NCBI RefSeq assembly: GCF_003987475.1
Contig: NZ_PIQH01000009.1
Location: 62,001 to 126,000 of the forward strand
Reading direction: 5' to 3'
From: Idiomarina tyrosinivorans
GTDB taxonomy: Bacteria; Pseudomonadota; Gammaproteobacteria; Enterobacterales; Alteromonadaceae
DNA: 64,000 bases
A program made the translations under genes and the position numbers. The notes under the pieces are model-generated. The model saw only the letters and a program-made list of their open reading frames with translations. It made no database searches and had not been told where the DNA came from. Positions 27,082 to 39,425 of this stretch are shown in pieces. Within the stretch, counting starts at the first letter, position 1; each line of letters starts with the position of its first letter.

Positions 27082-28430
27082 TGCAAATGACGCCGCTATT
27101 GCAATGGATTGCACTGTTAGCCCCGTTATTGCTGGCGCTATTAGGCATTGCCTATGGCGCCCGCAAGCGCAATGAATGGCTGCAAGCACAACAGCAAATC
27201 GAACAACTCCGCGACAGTGTGCTGCGAGCAGAGCTCTTACAGCAGCAGTTGCAGCAAGCGCAAGCAGACGAACAGCAGGCGTTACAACAGGTTGAGCAAT
27301 GGCGCGAGCGCTACAGTGAGTTGCAAGCGAGTGAGCAAGCGACGGTGGCGCGCTTACGCGAACAGCTACATAACGCCAACGAAAAGTTAGGTTTTCAACA
27401 AGACGCTGAGGCGCGTTTGCAGCAACAGTTTGAAAACCTCGCCAATAAAATTTTTGAAGCCAAATCGAAAGGGATGAACGACTATCAACAGCAAACGTTG
27501 AAGTCGACCTTGGAGCCGTTCCGGCAACAAATTGAAGCGTTTAAACAGCAAGTTCAGCAACAATATACCGACGAAACTAAAGAGCGTTCGGCACTGAAAA
27601 ATGAATTGCTGACATTGAAAGAGCTAAACCACAAAATGGCGGCCGAGGCCGATGCGTTAACCAAAGCCCTAAAAGGTGACAGTAAACAACAGGGCAACTG
27701 GGGGGAAGTGGTACTTGAGCGTATTCTTGAGCAATCGGGACTACGAGAAGGGCATGAATACGACACGCAAAGCCACCACCGTAATGAAGATGGCAAGAGC
27801 TTTAAGCCTGATGTGATCGTTCACCTTCCAAACGACAAGGATGTGGTCATCGATTCGAAAGTCAGTCTTACTGCCTATGAGCGTTATTTTAATGCCGAAG
27901 CGGATGCTGATAAGGAAAAAGCCTTAAGCGAGCATGTGCAGTCAATTCGCCAGCACATCAAGCAATTGGGCAGCAAAAACTATCAACAGCTAGAAGGCGT
28001 GAAAACCCTCGATTATGTATTGATGTTTATTCCTATCGAGCCGGCATTCCTGTTAGCGGTAGACCGCGATCCTGAGCTCATTAAGTTGGCCTTGGAACAC
28101 CACATCATGTTGGTCAGCCCAACAAATTTATTAGTGGCTCTGCGCACCGTGCACAACATCTGGCAATACGAGCATCAGAACCAAAATGCGCAAAAGATTG
28201 CCAATGACGCGGCTAAACTTTACGACAAGTTTGTGGGTTTTATCGATGACATGGAGAAGTTGGGGGCAAGCCTAAAAACCCTAGACGGTCGCTACCAAGA
28301 TGCGATGAAAAAACTTTCTAGCGGCCGTGGGAATTTGGTGTCGCGGGTCGAAAAATTCCGCGAAATGGGCGTGCAGTCGTCCAAGCGAATTAGCCAACAG
28401 TTGCTTGATCAAGACGATAGCGACGAGTAA
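27081..28430 (+). CDS. rmuC: DNA recombination protein RmuC
   Basis: RmuC limits rearrangements at inverted repeats and has a restriction-endonuclease-like fold. The 449 residues start with one membrane-spanning segment (about 6-26), then a glutamine-rich coiled coil to about residue 190, then the conserved C-terminal domain: KQQGNWGEVVLERIL, PDVIVHLPNDKDVVIDSKVSL, VLMFIPIEPAF and MLVSPTNLLVALRT. The start codon overlaps the fumarase stop. The 3' end overlaps the small minus-strand ORF at 28409 by 22 bases. Given the large inverted repeat at 15.4-16.1 kb, it is a fitting gene for this genome. Confidence 0.94.
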   Translation: MQMTPLLQWIALLAPLLLALLGIAYGARKRNEWLQAQQQIEQLRDSVLRAELLQQQLQQAQADEQQALQQVEQWRERYSELQASEQATVARLREQLHNANEKLGFQQDAEARLQQQFENLANKIFEAKSKGMNDYQQQTLKSTLEPFRQQIEAFKQQVQQQYTDETKERSALKNELLTLKELNHKMAAEADALTKALKGDSKQQGNWGEVVLERILEQSGLREGHEYDTQSHHRNEDGKSFKPDVIVHLPNDKDVVIDSKVSLTAYERYFNAEADADKEKALSEHVQSIRQHIKQLGSKNYQQLEGVKTLDYVLMFIPIEPAFLLAVDRDPELIKLALEHHIMLVSPTNLLVALRTVHNIWQYEHQNQNAQKIANDAAKLYDKFVGFIDDMEKLGASLKTLDGRYQDAMKKLSSGRGNLVSRVEKFREMGVQSSKRISQQLLDQDDSDE

Positions 28431-28789
28431 TAACATGGGCTCACAGCACCAATAATCATCGCTATACCATTCAGGTCGTAGCGCCATAATTGGTGCTGTA
28501 AGTGCATTCCTAAATCGCCTTTCGACGGGCTCCCCAGTTTTAATAAGCATTGAATCGCTTGCCCTTGCGGCAGGCTAGCAACAACCTGCATGGCCAGCAA
28601 TAACTTCTGTTGATCGGCGCGGCAATAACAAGCTAACCATTGCTGCGGAGTAACGGTGCGTTGGGTCGTATCTAGGGCGTGCAATTGTTGTGCGCTGTGG
28701 CTCATCAGCAGCAATTGGTGTTGCGGTTGGACGAAGTAATAACCCACCGCCAATTGTTGGGGGTGTTGTTGATGCTGAGTCTGGGGCAT
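28409..28789 (-). CDS. Small hypothetical protein, possibly PAS-like
   Basis: This 126-residue protein does not match a family I can name. It has no signal peptide or membrane segment. The pattern LLLMSHSAQQLHAL, PQQWLACYCRADQQKLLLAM and MHLQHQLWRYDLNGIAMIIGAV resembles the strand-helix-strand order of a PAS domain without an output partner. A GGAG lies six bases before the ATG at 28789, which supports a real gene, as does its independent frame over 360 bases outside rmuC. The 3' end overlaps rmuC on the opposite strand. The function is unknown. Confidence 0.55.
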   Translation of the reverse strand: MPQTQHQQHPQQLAVGYYFVQPQHQLLLMSHSAQQLHALDTTQRTVTPQQWLACYCRADQQKLLLAMQVVASLPQGQAIQCLLKLGSPSKGDLGMHLQHQLWRYDLNGIAMIIGAVSPCYYSSLSS

Positions 28790-28873
28790 AACAGGCTCCG
28801 GTGAGAGTGGAACCTTCAGTGTAAAAACGGCATTGTTACAAGACGAGAGTCGCCGGGCGCAATCGAGTATCAG

Positions 28874-28889
28874 AAAAAGCCGCCCGGCT
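28874..28889 (-). terminator. Weak terminator after cysZ
   Basis: On the minus strand AGCC-GGGC-GGCT is followed by five T residues. An 8-bp inverted repeat (GCCGGGCG at 28852-28859 with CGCCCGGC at 28881-28888) overlaps it and could form a competing fold. It lies 23 bases past the cysZ stop. Confidence 0.4.
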
Positions 28890-28911
28890 AAGTACGAAAG
28901 TCGCTGTTAAG

Positions 28912-29655
28912 TTAGCGGTATGGCGTGATTAAGCGTTCTCGAAGGTGGTCTACCCACAGCGCAGTGGCGGCACAAATAGCGACCGGCATAATGAAAAAGT
29001 TGAGGATAGGTACAATTGCCAGTAACGCAATGCCAATACCAAAACCAAAGCTTCTACCGCGCTGCTGGTTGAGCGCAGAACGCATGGTATTAAAGGCTAA
29101 CTTATGGTTATCAAATGGATAATCTAAGTATTGGATGGCCATCATCCAACTTACCCATAAAAACCAAATAATTTGGCCAACCACTGGCAACAGTAATGAC
29201 AATAAGAAAAAGCCAATCGCTCGCGGTAAATAGTACATGAGTTTCTGTAACTCGCGACCGACGGTGCGGGGGACGTCCTTAATAATACCCAACAAGCCGT
29301 CATCGCCAATGCCTTGACCGGTAAGGTGGCGTTCGACTTTTTCTGACAGTAATCCGTTGAACGGCGCGGCGATAATGTTCGTTATTGCGGTGAACACAAA
29401 CGAAAACAGCACTAACACGGCAATCACCAAAAACGGCCAGACCAGCCATTCCAACCAAGCCATCCAACTTGGCAGCCAGTTCATCAGTTTATCGACATAA
29501 ACGCCGACCATGCTGAAAAACCAGCTGAAAGCGGCGGCAAAGAGCAGCAGGTTGACGATAATGGGTACGATAACAAAGCGCTTCAGACCTTTTTGCGAGA
29601 TCAACGAAAAGCCTTGTCCAATATAAGCAAATCCCGATTGGCTGTATGGCTGCAT
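28912..29655 (-). CDS. cysZ: Sulfate transporter CysZ
   Basis: CysZ is an inner-membrane sulfate channel that feeds cysteine synthesis. The 247 residues (E. coli 253) begin with SGFAYIGQGFSLISQKGLKRFVIVP and contain about four long hydrophobic segments, including the pair near residues 25-45 and 70-90. The FNGLLSEKVE loop and the C-terminal PILNFFIMPVAICAATALWV are typical of the family. It is divergent from smc. CysB encoded at 21 kb is its expected activator. Confidence 0.93.
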   Translation of the reverse strand: MQPYSQSGFAYIGQGFSLISQKGLKRFVIVPIIVNLLLFAAAFSWFFSMVGVYVDKLMNWLPSWMAWLEWLVWPFLVIAVLVLFSFVFTAITNIIAAPFNGLLSEKVERHLTGQGIGDDGLLGIIKDVPRTVGRELQKLMYYLPRAIGFFLLSLLLPVVGQIIWFLWVSWMMAIQYLDYPFDNHKLAFNTMRSALNQQRGRSFGFGIGIALLAIVPILNFFIMPVAICAATALWVDHLRERLITPYR

Positions 29656-29816
29656 AGTCTTATCCTTGGACCTGTCTAAAGAAGTGACAAGTATAACGGT
29701 TTGAACACAAAAAACGCTGTCGTAAGCGTGTTAAATTGTTACAAAGGTCAACAAAGTTTGCTAGAGTCGAGTTCAAGCTTCTAAACCATAATAATAACGC
29801 TAGCGAATGCCCAACC

Positions 29817-32800
29817 ATGCGCCTTAAGCACATTAAACTTGTAGGCTTTAAGTCTTTTGTGGATGCCACAAAAGTGCCGTTTCCTGATCAAATGACCTGT
29901 GTCGTTGGCCCTAATGGCTGCGGCAAGTCTAATGTGATCGATGCGGTACGCTGGGTGCTAGGTGAGAGTTCGGCAAAGAACCTTCGTGGCGATGCCATGA
30001 CAGACGTTATTTTTAATGGTTCAACTGCGCGAAAGCCTGTGTCACAGGCGAGTGTCGAGTTAGTTTTTGACAATAGCCTTGGGCGGATACAGGGTGAATA
30101 CGCCAACTACGCTGAAATCTCAGTGAAGCGTCAGGTTACCCGTGACGGCCAATCTAATTACTTCCTTAATAGTCAGCGCTGTCGGCGCCGAGATATTACC
30201 GATCTGTTTCTTGGCACCGGTTTGGGTCCGCGCAGTTACGCCATCATTGAACAAGGCATGATATCGCGACTGATCGAGTCTAAGCCGCAAGAGCTACGGG
30301 TGTTTATTGAAGAAGCCGCGGGAATTTCAAAATACAAAGAGCGCCGTAAAGAAACGGAAAATCGGATACGCCATACGCGCGAAAACTTGGAACGTTTAAC
30401 CGATGTTCGGGACGAGCTCGGGCAGCAGCTCGAGAAGTTGCAACGCCAAGCCGCTGCGGCGGTTCGCTACAAAGCACTAAAGCAAGAGCAACGGCAAAAG
30501 CAAGGTGAACTCACTGCGTTACGTTGGCTCCACCAGCAAGAGCATGCGCAACGGCTACGCGCCGATTTAGCCGATCAACAAGCGCAACTGGAACAAGCCA
30601 TTGCCGAGCAACGCAAGGGTGAGCTGGGAACCACGGAATTTCGTGAGCAGGCTGAGACGTTTAAACAGCGTATTGAAGACCTCCAACAACAGCTTTTTAC
30701 GGTGTCGAACCAACTGACTCGCCATGAACAACAGTTACAACATCAACGTCAATGGCGCCAACAGTATCAGCAGCGCTTGCAACAATTGCAGCAAGAACAA
30801 CAACAATTGCGTGAGCAAACTGAGGAAGATCGGTTGGCAGCCGAGCAACATCAACAGCAAGTTGCAGAGCACCAGCCGCAGGTTGAACAACTGGCAGAAC
30901 GTTTGGCTGCGGCGGAAGAAGCGCTTGAATCGATAGAGTTGCGGTGGCAGCAACAACAGCAGCAGCGCGAGCAATGGCAACAACAGTTACATCAGTTGCA
31001 GCGCGATAAAGATCGTTGCGATAACGAGCAACAACAGATTCGCCAAGCGTTGCAATATAGTGAACAACAGCTACAACAAACTGCCGAGCATTTAAGCCAG
31101 CTAAAGCAAGAGAATGCGGCACTAGAAGACCCACAACAGCAACGGGATTACCAGCAGCTGCAACAGCAATATCAACAACAGCAACAGCAGCTCGCTGAAT
31201 GTCAGCAGCAGTTGCAAGAGCTTGATCAACAACTCGACAGTGTCGCTCAACAACGTGATGAAACCGCGCAACAGTTGCATCAACAGCAAGGCCAACTTGC
31301 CGCCACTGAGCAACTGTTGGCCCAAGGGCAAGGGGATGATTCGGCAGCACAGCAATGGTTGCAACAACAACATATTCCTACTCTGTTAAGTGAATTAACG
31401 GTTGAACCGGAATGGCGAAATGCTTTAGAAAGCGTATGCCACGGCTGGTTGAATGCAGGCTTGGTAGATAATTGGCCGCAAACGTTTGCTGAGGTTGCTG
31501 GATTGATGCTGATTAGGGCCGATGCTAGCGCAACGGCACCAGAATGGAGCTTGGCTGCAAAGGTCAGCGGTAAAGCGCAGCGTTGGCAATGGCTTCAGCA
31601 AATTTATTGTGTGGCGCAACTCGACAGCGGTGCAGCGCAGATTTTTGCAGAACAGCCGCAGGTGATGTGTGTACTGACACCCAGTGGTCAACAGTTGTGG
31701 CGAGACCGCTATCGAATGCAAGCGCAAGATAGCGGCGAGGGGTTATTGCAATTAAAAGCGCGTCAGCAGCAATTGCAACATTCGATAGGGCAACTGCAAC
31801 AGCGTATTGATACCTTACAACAACAACGCCAGCAAGCATTACAACAACGGCAACAGATACAGCAGCAACACCAACAGCGGCAAGCGACGGTGCAGCAACA
31901 ACAGCAACAATTGGCTGAAGTTGAAGCGCAGTATCACTATTTGCAAAAGCAACAACAACAAAACCAGCTACAGCAACAACGTTTGCTAGAACAGCAGCAA
32001 CAGTTGCAGCAGCAAAAGGCTAACCAGCAAGAGCAACTAGAGCAACTTAGCGAGCGAGCGGAAACCTTGCAGTTCGCCTATGAAGAATGCCAACAGCACC
32101 CCGTTGAAACGGACGACATGGAACAACAGCGGCAACAACACCGCAGCCAAGTGCAACAAGCACAGCAACAATTGCAAACGGCTCAATTGGCATTGCAACA
32201 AGCGCAATCGGAGGCGCGCCAGGCACAGCAATTGGCGCAACGAGCACAGCAACGTGAACAACAAGTAACGGAACAATTGTTGGCGCTGCAGCAACAGCAA
32301 GATCCACAAGCGGAAGATGATGAAGCACTGGCGGAGAAACTTGAGCAAGGATTAGCGCAACGCGCCGAATTGGAGCAGCAAATCACCGAACAGCGAGAGC
32401 AACTGAGTGAGGTTGAAGCGAAGATTCAGGAACTGAGTCAAGGTCATAGTGGTCTGAGCCAAAGAATAGAGCGGCAACGTGGTCAGGTAGAGTCGTTGCG
32501 GATTGAAATGGCGACGATTGACGAACGCCTGCAAACGCTTGTTGAGAGTTTGCAAAATGATCGCCATTCATTGAAAACCTTGTTAGAAGAAATGCCCGAG
32601 CAGGCGGAAGAACATCGTTGGCAAGCCGACTTGGAACAAATCCAGCAAAAAATCCAGCGTTTGGGCGCGATTAATTTGGCGGCGATTGAAGAAGCGGAAG
32701 CGCAACAAACACGTAAAGCCTACTTGGATGAGCAGAATGAGGACTTACAGGCGGCATTAGAAACGTTAGAAAATGCGATCAAAAAGATCGACCGGGAAAC

Positions 32801-33278
32801 GCGACAGCGGTTCAAAGCAACATACGACGCGGTCAATAACGATCTGCAGCAATTATTCCCGAAAGTATTCGGTGGCGGCTCCGCGAGTTTGGAATTGACC
32901 GATGACGATTTACTGGAAACAGGTGTTACCATCATGGCGCGACCACCGGGCAAGAAAAATAGTACTATCCACTTGCTCAGTGGTGGAGAAAAGGCCCTGA
33001 CCGCCTTATCATTAGTGTTTGCAATATTCCGCTTGAATCCCGCGCCATTTTGTTTGCTCGACGAGGTTGACGCACCGTTAGATGATGCCAACGTGGGGCG
33101 GTTCTGTCGATTGGTAAAAGAGATGTCGGAAACGGTGCAGTTTATTTATATCAGCCACAACAAGGTGGCAATGGAGATGGCGTCGCATCTAGCCGGCGTA
33201 ACAATGCAAGAAGCGGGCGTATCACGGCTAGTGGCTGTTGATATCGATGCCGCAGTGGCGATGACTGAGAGCGCATAA
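29817..33278 (+). CDS. smc: Chromosome segregation ATPase SMC, unusually glutamine-rich arms
   Basis: SMC with ScpAB compacts and separates chromosomes. Starting at the ATG 29817 (MRLKHIKLVGFKSF) the protein is 1153 residues. It has Walker A at 31-39 (GPNGCGKSN), two long coiled coils (about 160-490 and 650-990), a hinge between them (about 500-640), the C-terminal signature LLSGGEKALTALSL and Walker B FCLLDEVDAPLDD. The coils are extremely rich in glutamine, with many runs of four to six Q encoded by mixed CAA and CAG codons. Earlier in-frame starts exist but lie before the conserved N-terminus. It heads the smc-zipA-ligA cluster, as in Pseudomonas and Shewanella; scpA and scpB are not in the window. 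Confidence 0.96.
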   Translation: MRLKHIKLVGFKSFVDATKVPFPDQMTCVVGPNGCGKSNVIDAVRWVLGESSAKNLRGDAMTDVIFNGSTARKPVSQASVELVFDNSLGRIQGEYANYAEISVKRQVTRDGQSNYFLNSQRCRRRDITDLFLGTGLGPRSYAIIEQGMISRLIESKPQELRVFIEEAAGISKYKERRKETENRIRHTRENLERLTDVRDELGQQLEKLQRQAAAAVRYKALKQEQRQKQGELTALRWLHQQEHAQRLRADLADQQAQLEQAIAEQRKGELGTTEFREQAETFKQRIEDLQQQLFTVSNQLTRHEQQLQHQRQWRQQYQQRLQQLQQEQQQLREQTEEDRLAAEQHQQQVAEHQPQVEQLAERLAAAEEALESIELRWQQQQQQREQWQQQLHQLQRDKDRCDNEQQQIRQALQYSEQQLQQTAEHLSQLKQENAALEDPQQQRDYQQLQQQYQQQQQQLAECQQQLQELDQQLDSVAQQRDETAQQLHQQQGQLAATEQLLAQGQGDDSAAQQWLQQQHIPTLLSELTVEPEWRNALESVCHGWLNAGLVDNWPQTFAEVAGLMLIRADASATAPEWSLAAKVSGKAQRWQWLQQIYCVAQLDSGAAQIFAEQPQVMCVLTPSGQQLWRDRYRMQAQDSGEGLLQLKARQQQLQHSIGQLQQRIDTLQQQRQQALQQRQQIQQQHQQRQATVQQQQQQLAEVEAQYHYLQKQQQQNQLQQQRLLEQQQQLQQQKANQQEQLEQLSERAETLQFAYEECQQHPVETDDMEQQRQQHRSQVQQAQQQLQTAQLALQQAQSEARQAQQLAQRAQQREQQVTEQLLALQQQQDPQAEDDEALAEKLEQGLAQRAELEQQITEQREQLSEVEAKIQELSQGHSGLSQRIERQRGQVESLRIEMATIDERLQTLVESLQNDRHSLKTLLEEMPEQAEEHRWQADLEQIQQKIQRLGAINLAAIEEAEAQQTRKAYLDEQNEDLQAALETLENAIKKIDRETRQRFKATYDAVNNDLQQLFPKVFGGGSASLELTDDDLLETGVTIMARPPGKKNSTIHLLSGGEKALTALSLVFAIFRLNPAPFCLLDEVDAPLDDANVGRFCRLVKEMSETVQFIYISHNKVAMEMASHLAGVTMQEAGVSRLVAVDIDAAVAMTESA

Positions 33279-33303
33279 CCCTAAAAGGACGGGCAGAGAT
33301 AAC

Positions 33304-36411
<3,108 letters not shown>

Positions 36412-36418
36412 CATACAA

Positions 36419-36934
36419 TTATTCTTCGCCGCCGTGCAAGTCGAGGTCTTTGATATAGCCTGAGCCACTGATATCGGCTACGCCATTTTCATCAAACTCA
36501 AAAATTACGGTAGGGTGAGTGGTATTGAAGAGATAGTCTTTATCATCAATTTTAACCAAGAAATCGCCCATAATTTCGCCATCACGCTCATCCTCTGGGA
36601 GTTTTCTCACCCATACCCGATGTTTGCCTAGGTGGAAATCAAAGCCATGAAGAAAGCCATTAGAAAACTCGGCAACGTAGATGTTGCCGGCATCGTTTAT
36701 GATCATATTGAGAATATAATTTGGCGGTACTTCATCAACATGAATTTGTGACTGACCCGCGCGGAAGTAGTGCTCATCGAACACCGTCTTATATTCAAAA
36801 TCAAAGTTGATGTTATCGACACGCCCCGATGGGTATGTCACCGTACCTTTTCCTTTCTCTAACCAGTCCGCATGCGCAGTAAAGGTTAGCGTCATCAGTA
36901 TTAGGGCAAACCCCCATTGCAGTAGTGCTTTCAT
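36419..36934 (-). CDS. Periplasmic protein of unknown function
   Basis: I do not recognise a family. The 171 residues begin with a clear signal peptide (about 1-22, ending FTAHADW), so the protein is exported. The rest is rich in aromatic and acidic residues with short alternating strands (GTVTYPSGRVDNINFDFEY, IYVAEFSNGFLHGFDF), which suggests a small beta-sandwich or barrel. There are no cysteines in the mature part and no membrane segment. It follows mltD on the same strand after 12 bases, so it is probably the last gene of a gloB-mltD transcript and may act at the cell envelope. Confidence 0.78.
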   Translation of the reverse strand: MKALLQWGFALILMTLTFTAHADWLEKGKGTVTYPSGRVDNINFDFEYKTVFDEHYFRAGQSQIHVDEVPPNYILNMIINDAGNIYVAEFSNGFLHGFDFHLGKHRVWVRKLPEDERDGEIMGDFLVKIDDKDYLFNTTHPTVIFEFDENGVADISGSGYIKDLDLHGGEE

Positions 36935-36946
36935 ATGTGTCTTCTT

Positions 36947-38542
36947 TTAGCTGCTTGAGCTCATCACATCAATTAACAAGGTTAATTGTTGCCCCGGCTG
37001 TAAATAGTTCTTCCGTGTAATTTGGTTCCACTTTTCAATTTGACCAATGGTCACGTTAAAACGCTGGGCAATGCGTGCCAGTGAGTCACCAGAGCGAACT
37101 TCGTAGGTGACTTTACGAATGACGGCGCCTTGGCGGCTGGTGTCATTCATCCAAATCGCAAGCTTCTGGCCAGGACGAAGTGGGTCCGTTGGAGCCATAC
37201 TATTCCAACGCGCTAAACTGCGCAAATTAACCTTGTAAGCGCGGCTAATATCCCACAAGGTATCGCCATGTTGCACAGTATAGTCGATGCGGTAAACACC
37301 ATGTTTGATATTTTGTTTGTGTTCACGGCGTTCGTTCATTGACAAAGTATATTCGTCTAAATCACGTGTTGCGACTGGAATGAGTAAATAGTCGCCAGCA
37401 TGGATTAAGCTGCCGCGAATGTTGTTAGCCTGCTGAATTACTTCTGGAGTGGTGTTGTAGTGCTTAGCTATTAACAACAAATTTTCGCCCGACTTCACTT
37501 TGTGGCGCGTCCACGTTAGCCAATCATCGGGAGAGGTATCGGCTAGTGCTAAATGAAATTGGGCAGCATTCACTTGCGGCAGCAACAAGCGGTGAGGTCC
37601 CTCTGGCGCGGTCGCCCAGCGGTTGTAGCCAGAATTATAGCGTTGCAATTCCTCTAAGCTCATGTCTGCCATTTCGGCTGCCTTCGCAAGGTCAATTTGG
37701 CTGGGTAGCTCCACCATCGCCAATTGTGCTTGGTTGCTGATAGGCGCCCAGGTAATGTTGTAGCTGTCGGCATTCTTTAATATATCCGCTAATGCCAATA
37801 ACTTCGGCACATAGGCGCGAGTTTCGCGCGGTAAATCTAGCGCCCAGAAATTGGTCGGTTTATGGGCGTTACGGTTTTTCCGAATAGCGTGAGCGACTCG
37901 GCCCTCGCCGGAATTGTATGCGGCGAGTGCATTTAACCAGTCGCCGTCAAAGTAATTGTGTAGTGCCTCGAGGTAGTCGAGTGCCGCATTAGTGGCGGCA
38001 TAGACATCGCGACGACCATCGTACCACCAATTGATGTCTAAACCGTAATGGCGAGCGGTGCTAGGAATGAACTGCCAGACGCCGGAAGCTCGGCCATGCG
38101 AGTAGGCAAATGGGTCGAAGGCGCTCTCTACTATTGGCAATAGAGCCAACTCCAGTGGCATGTCACGCTTTTCGATTTCTTCGACAATCATGTACAAAAA
38201 CGGGCGTGCGCGATTTGCCACACGTTCAAGGTACTCAGGGTGTTCGAGATACCAATTGCGTTGCACTGCAACGCGACGATTATCAGGCACAGTTAAACGT
38301 AATTGGCGTCTGATACGTTGCCAGAGATCCGCTTCTTCGCTAGGCAACAGCTCCTTTGGCGGAGTGTAACTCTCAATAAGTTCGACTTCTGCAACGGCCT
38401 TTTTCGCAGCAGGGTTATTGGTGACGCGTTGCTCTTGGGCTTGGCTATCGTCGCCACTCGCTTGCCAGTTAGACAACCAATCGGGTGTCGTCTGACATCC
38501 AGAAAGTAGCGCTGCACTGAGCAGGGTTAGCGTTTTTTTCAT
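36947..38542 (-). CDS. mltD: Membrane-bound lytic murein transglycosylase D
   Basis: MltD cleaves peptidoglycan between MurNAc and GlcNAc to give 1,6-anhydro ends. I start at the ATG 38542 (GAGAG upstream), giving 531 residues and a lipoprotein signal MKKTLTLLSAALLSGC with lipidated Cys16; the longer frame would bury the signal peptide. The SLT domain (about 95-260) has LLPIVESAFDP with the catalytic glutamate, then ASGVWQFIPSTARHYGL and AYNSGEGRV. Three LysM repeats follow at about 350-395, 415-460 and 480-525 (each with a GDTL/GDSL/GENL-type turn). It lies next to gloB, as in E. coli. Confidence 0.95.
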   Translation of the reverse strand: MKKTLTLLSAALLSGCQTTPDWLSNWQASGDDSQAQEQRVTNNPAAKKAVAEVELIESYTPPKELLPSEEADLWQRIRRQLRLTVPDNRRVAVQRNWYLEHPEYLERVANRARPFLYMIVEEIEKRDMPLELALLPIVESAFDPFAYSHGRASGVWQFIPSTARHYGLDINWWYDGRRDVYAATNAALDYLEALHNYFDGDWLNALAAYNSGEGRVAHAIRKNRNAHKPTNFWALDLPRETRAYVPKLLALADILKNADSYNITWAPISNQAQLAMVELPSQIDLAKAAEMADMSLEELQRYNSGYNRWATAPEGPHRLLLPQVNAAQFHLALADTSPDDWLTWTRHKVKSGENLLLIAKHYNTTPEVIQQANNIRGSLIHAGDYLLIPVATRDLDEYTLSMNERREHKQNIKHGVYRIDYTVQHGDTLWDISRAYKVNLRSLARWNSMAPTDPLRPGQKLAIWMNDTSRQGAVIRKVTYEVRSGDSLARIAQRFNVTIGQIEKWNQITRKNYLQPGQQLTLLIDVMSSSS

Positions 38543-38583
38543 GTAAGTCTCTCGCTCAACTTCTTGGCATGACTGCACGTTTT

Positions 38584-39348
38584 TTAATTATTGTCTTTCC
38601 ACTGCCGTATTGCAGCGAATACTTCGGCGTTCGAGCTTAACGAACGCCCGCTGTGTTGTTCTGCACTCTGCTTCACTGCAGGCTGGTCAAAGCGTAAGAA
38701 CGGATTGACCGTCATCTCCACTGCCATTGTTGATGGCAAGGTCGTTTGTTGTTGTTGCCGTTGTTGCTCTACGCGCTGGGCGAAATGTTGCAAGAACGTA
38801 TTGTTGGGTTCGACTTTTTGCGCAAAAGCGACATTCGCTTGTGTGTACTCATGTGCGCAATAGACTTGCGTTTCGCCAGGGAGTTCGCGGAATTTTTGTA
38901 AAGATGTGACAAATTGCTCAGCGGTGCCTTCAAACATTCGACCGCACCCTGCAGAGAACAACGTATCGCCACAAAATAGGCTTGGCGCCGAGTAATAGGC
39001 GATATGGTCCAGCGTATGACCCGGACATGATAGCACTTGGACGGGCGCGTTAAATAAATCACTGACAAAGCGGTCGCCGTCTTGCTGGACATGAGTAATG
39101 TCTGGGCAAGCATCCTTTGGGCCACGAACCGGGCAGTCATAGGCTTCAACCAGTTCAGCTACACCACCAGTATGGTCAGCATGGTGGTGGGTAATCCAGA
39201 TTTCAGCGATACTGCATTGATGTTGTTGCAACCACGCCATCACCGGTTGGTGATCACCGGGATCGACCACAACCACTTGTGAGTTTTGTGGTGCTTGTAC
39301 TATCCATATGTAATTGTCGTTAAATGCGGGTACGGGTACCACTCGCAT
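38584..39348 (-). CDS. gloB: Hydroxyacylglutathione hydrolase (glyoxalase II)
   Basis: GloB hydrolyses S-lactoylglutathione to lactate and glutathione, finishing methylglyoxal removal. The ATG at 39348 has a strong GGAGGA before it and gives 254 residues (E. coli 251); upstream in-frame starts are discarded. The metallo-beta-lactamase metal motif is ITHHHADHTGG. Further ligands lie in CPGHT and the DTLFSAGCGR region, and the C-terminal NPFLRFD is typical. It is divergent from the yafS-like gene, the same arrangement as in E. coli. Confidence 0.96.
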   Translation of the reverse strand: MRVVPVPAFNDNYIWIVQAPQNSQVVVVDPGDHQPVMAWLQQHQCSIAEIWITHHHADHTGGVAELVEAYDCPVRGPKDACPDITHVQQDGDRFVSDLFNAPVQVLSCPGHTLDHIAYYSAPSLFCGDTLFSAGCGRMFEGTAEQFVTSLQKFRELPGETQVYCAHEYTQANVAFAQKVEPNNTFLQHFAQRVEQQRQQQQTTLPSTMAVEMTVNPFLRFDQPAVKQSAEQHSGRSLSSNAEVFAAIRQWKDNN

Positions 39349-39425
39349 AACATTCCTCCAATGCAGATCTGGCGTTATCACGCTATAGTCTGTAGGTGAT
39401 TGCTATAGTATAACAGGATTATGTT

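Noticed and set aside
30697-31350. Open frame of 217 codons on the minus strand within smc
   Set aside because: It is the reverse reading of the CAA/CAG-rich coiled coil and gives a Val/Ala-rich low-complexity product with no ribosome binding site. smc itself is clearly coding.
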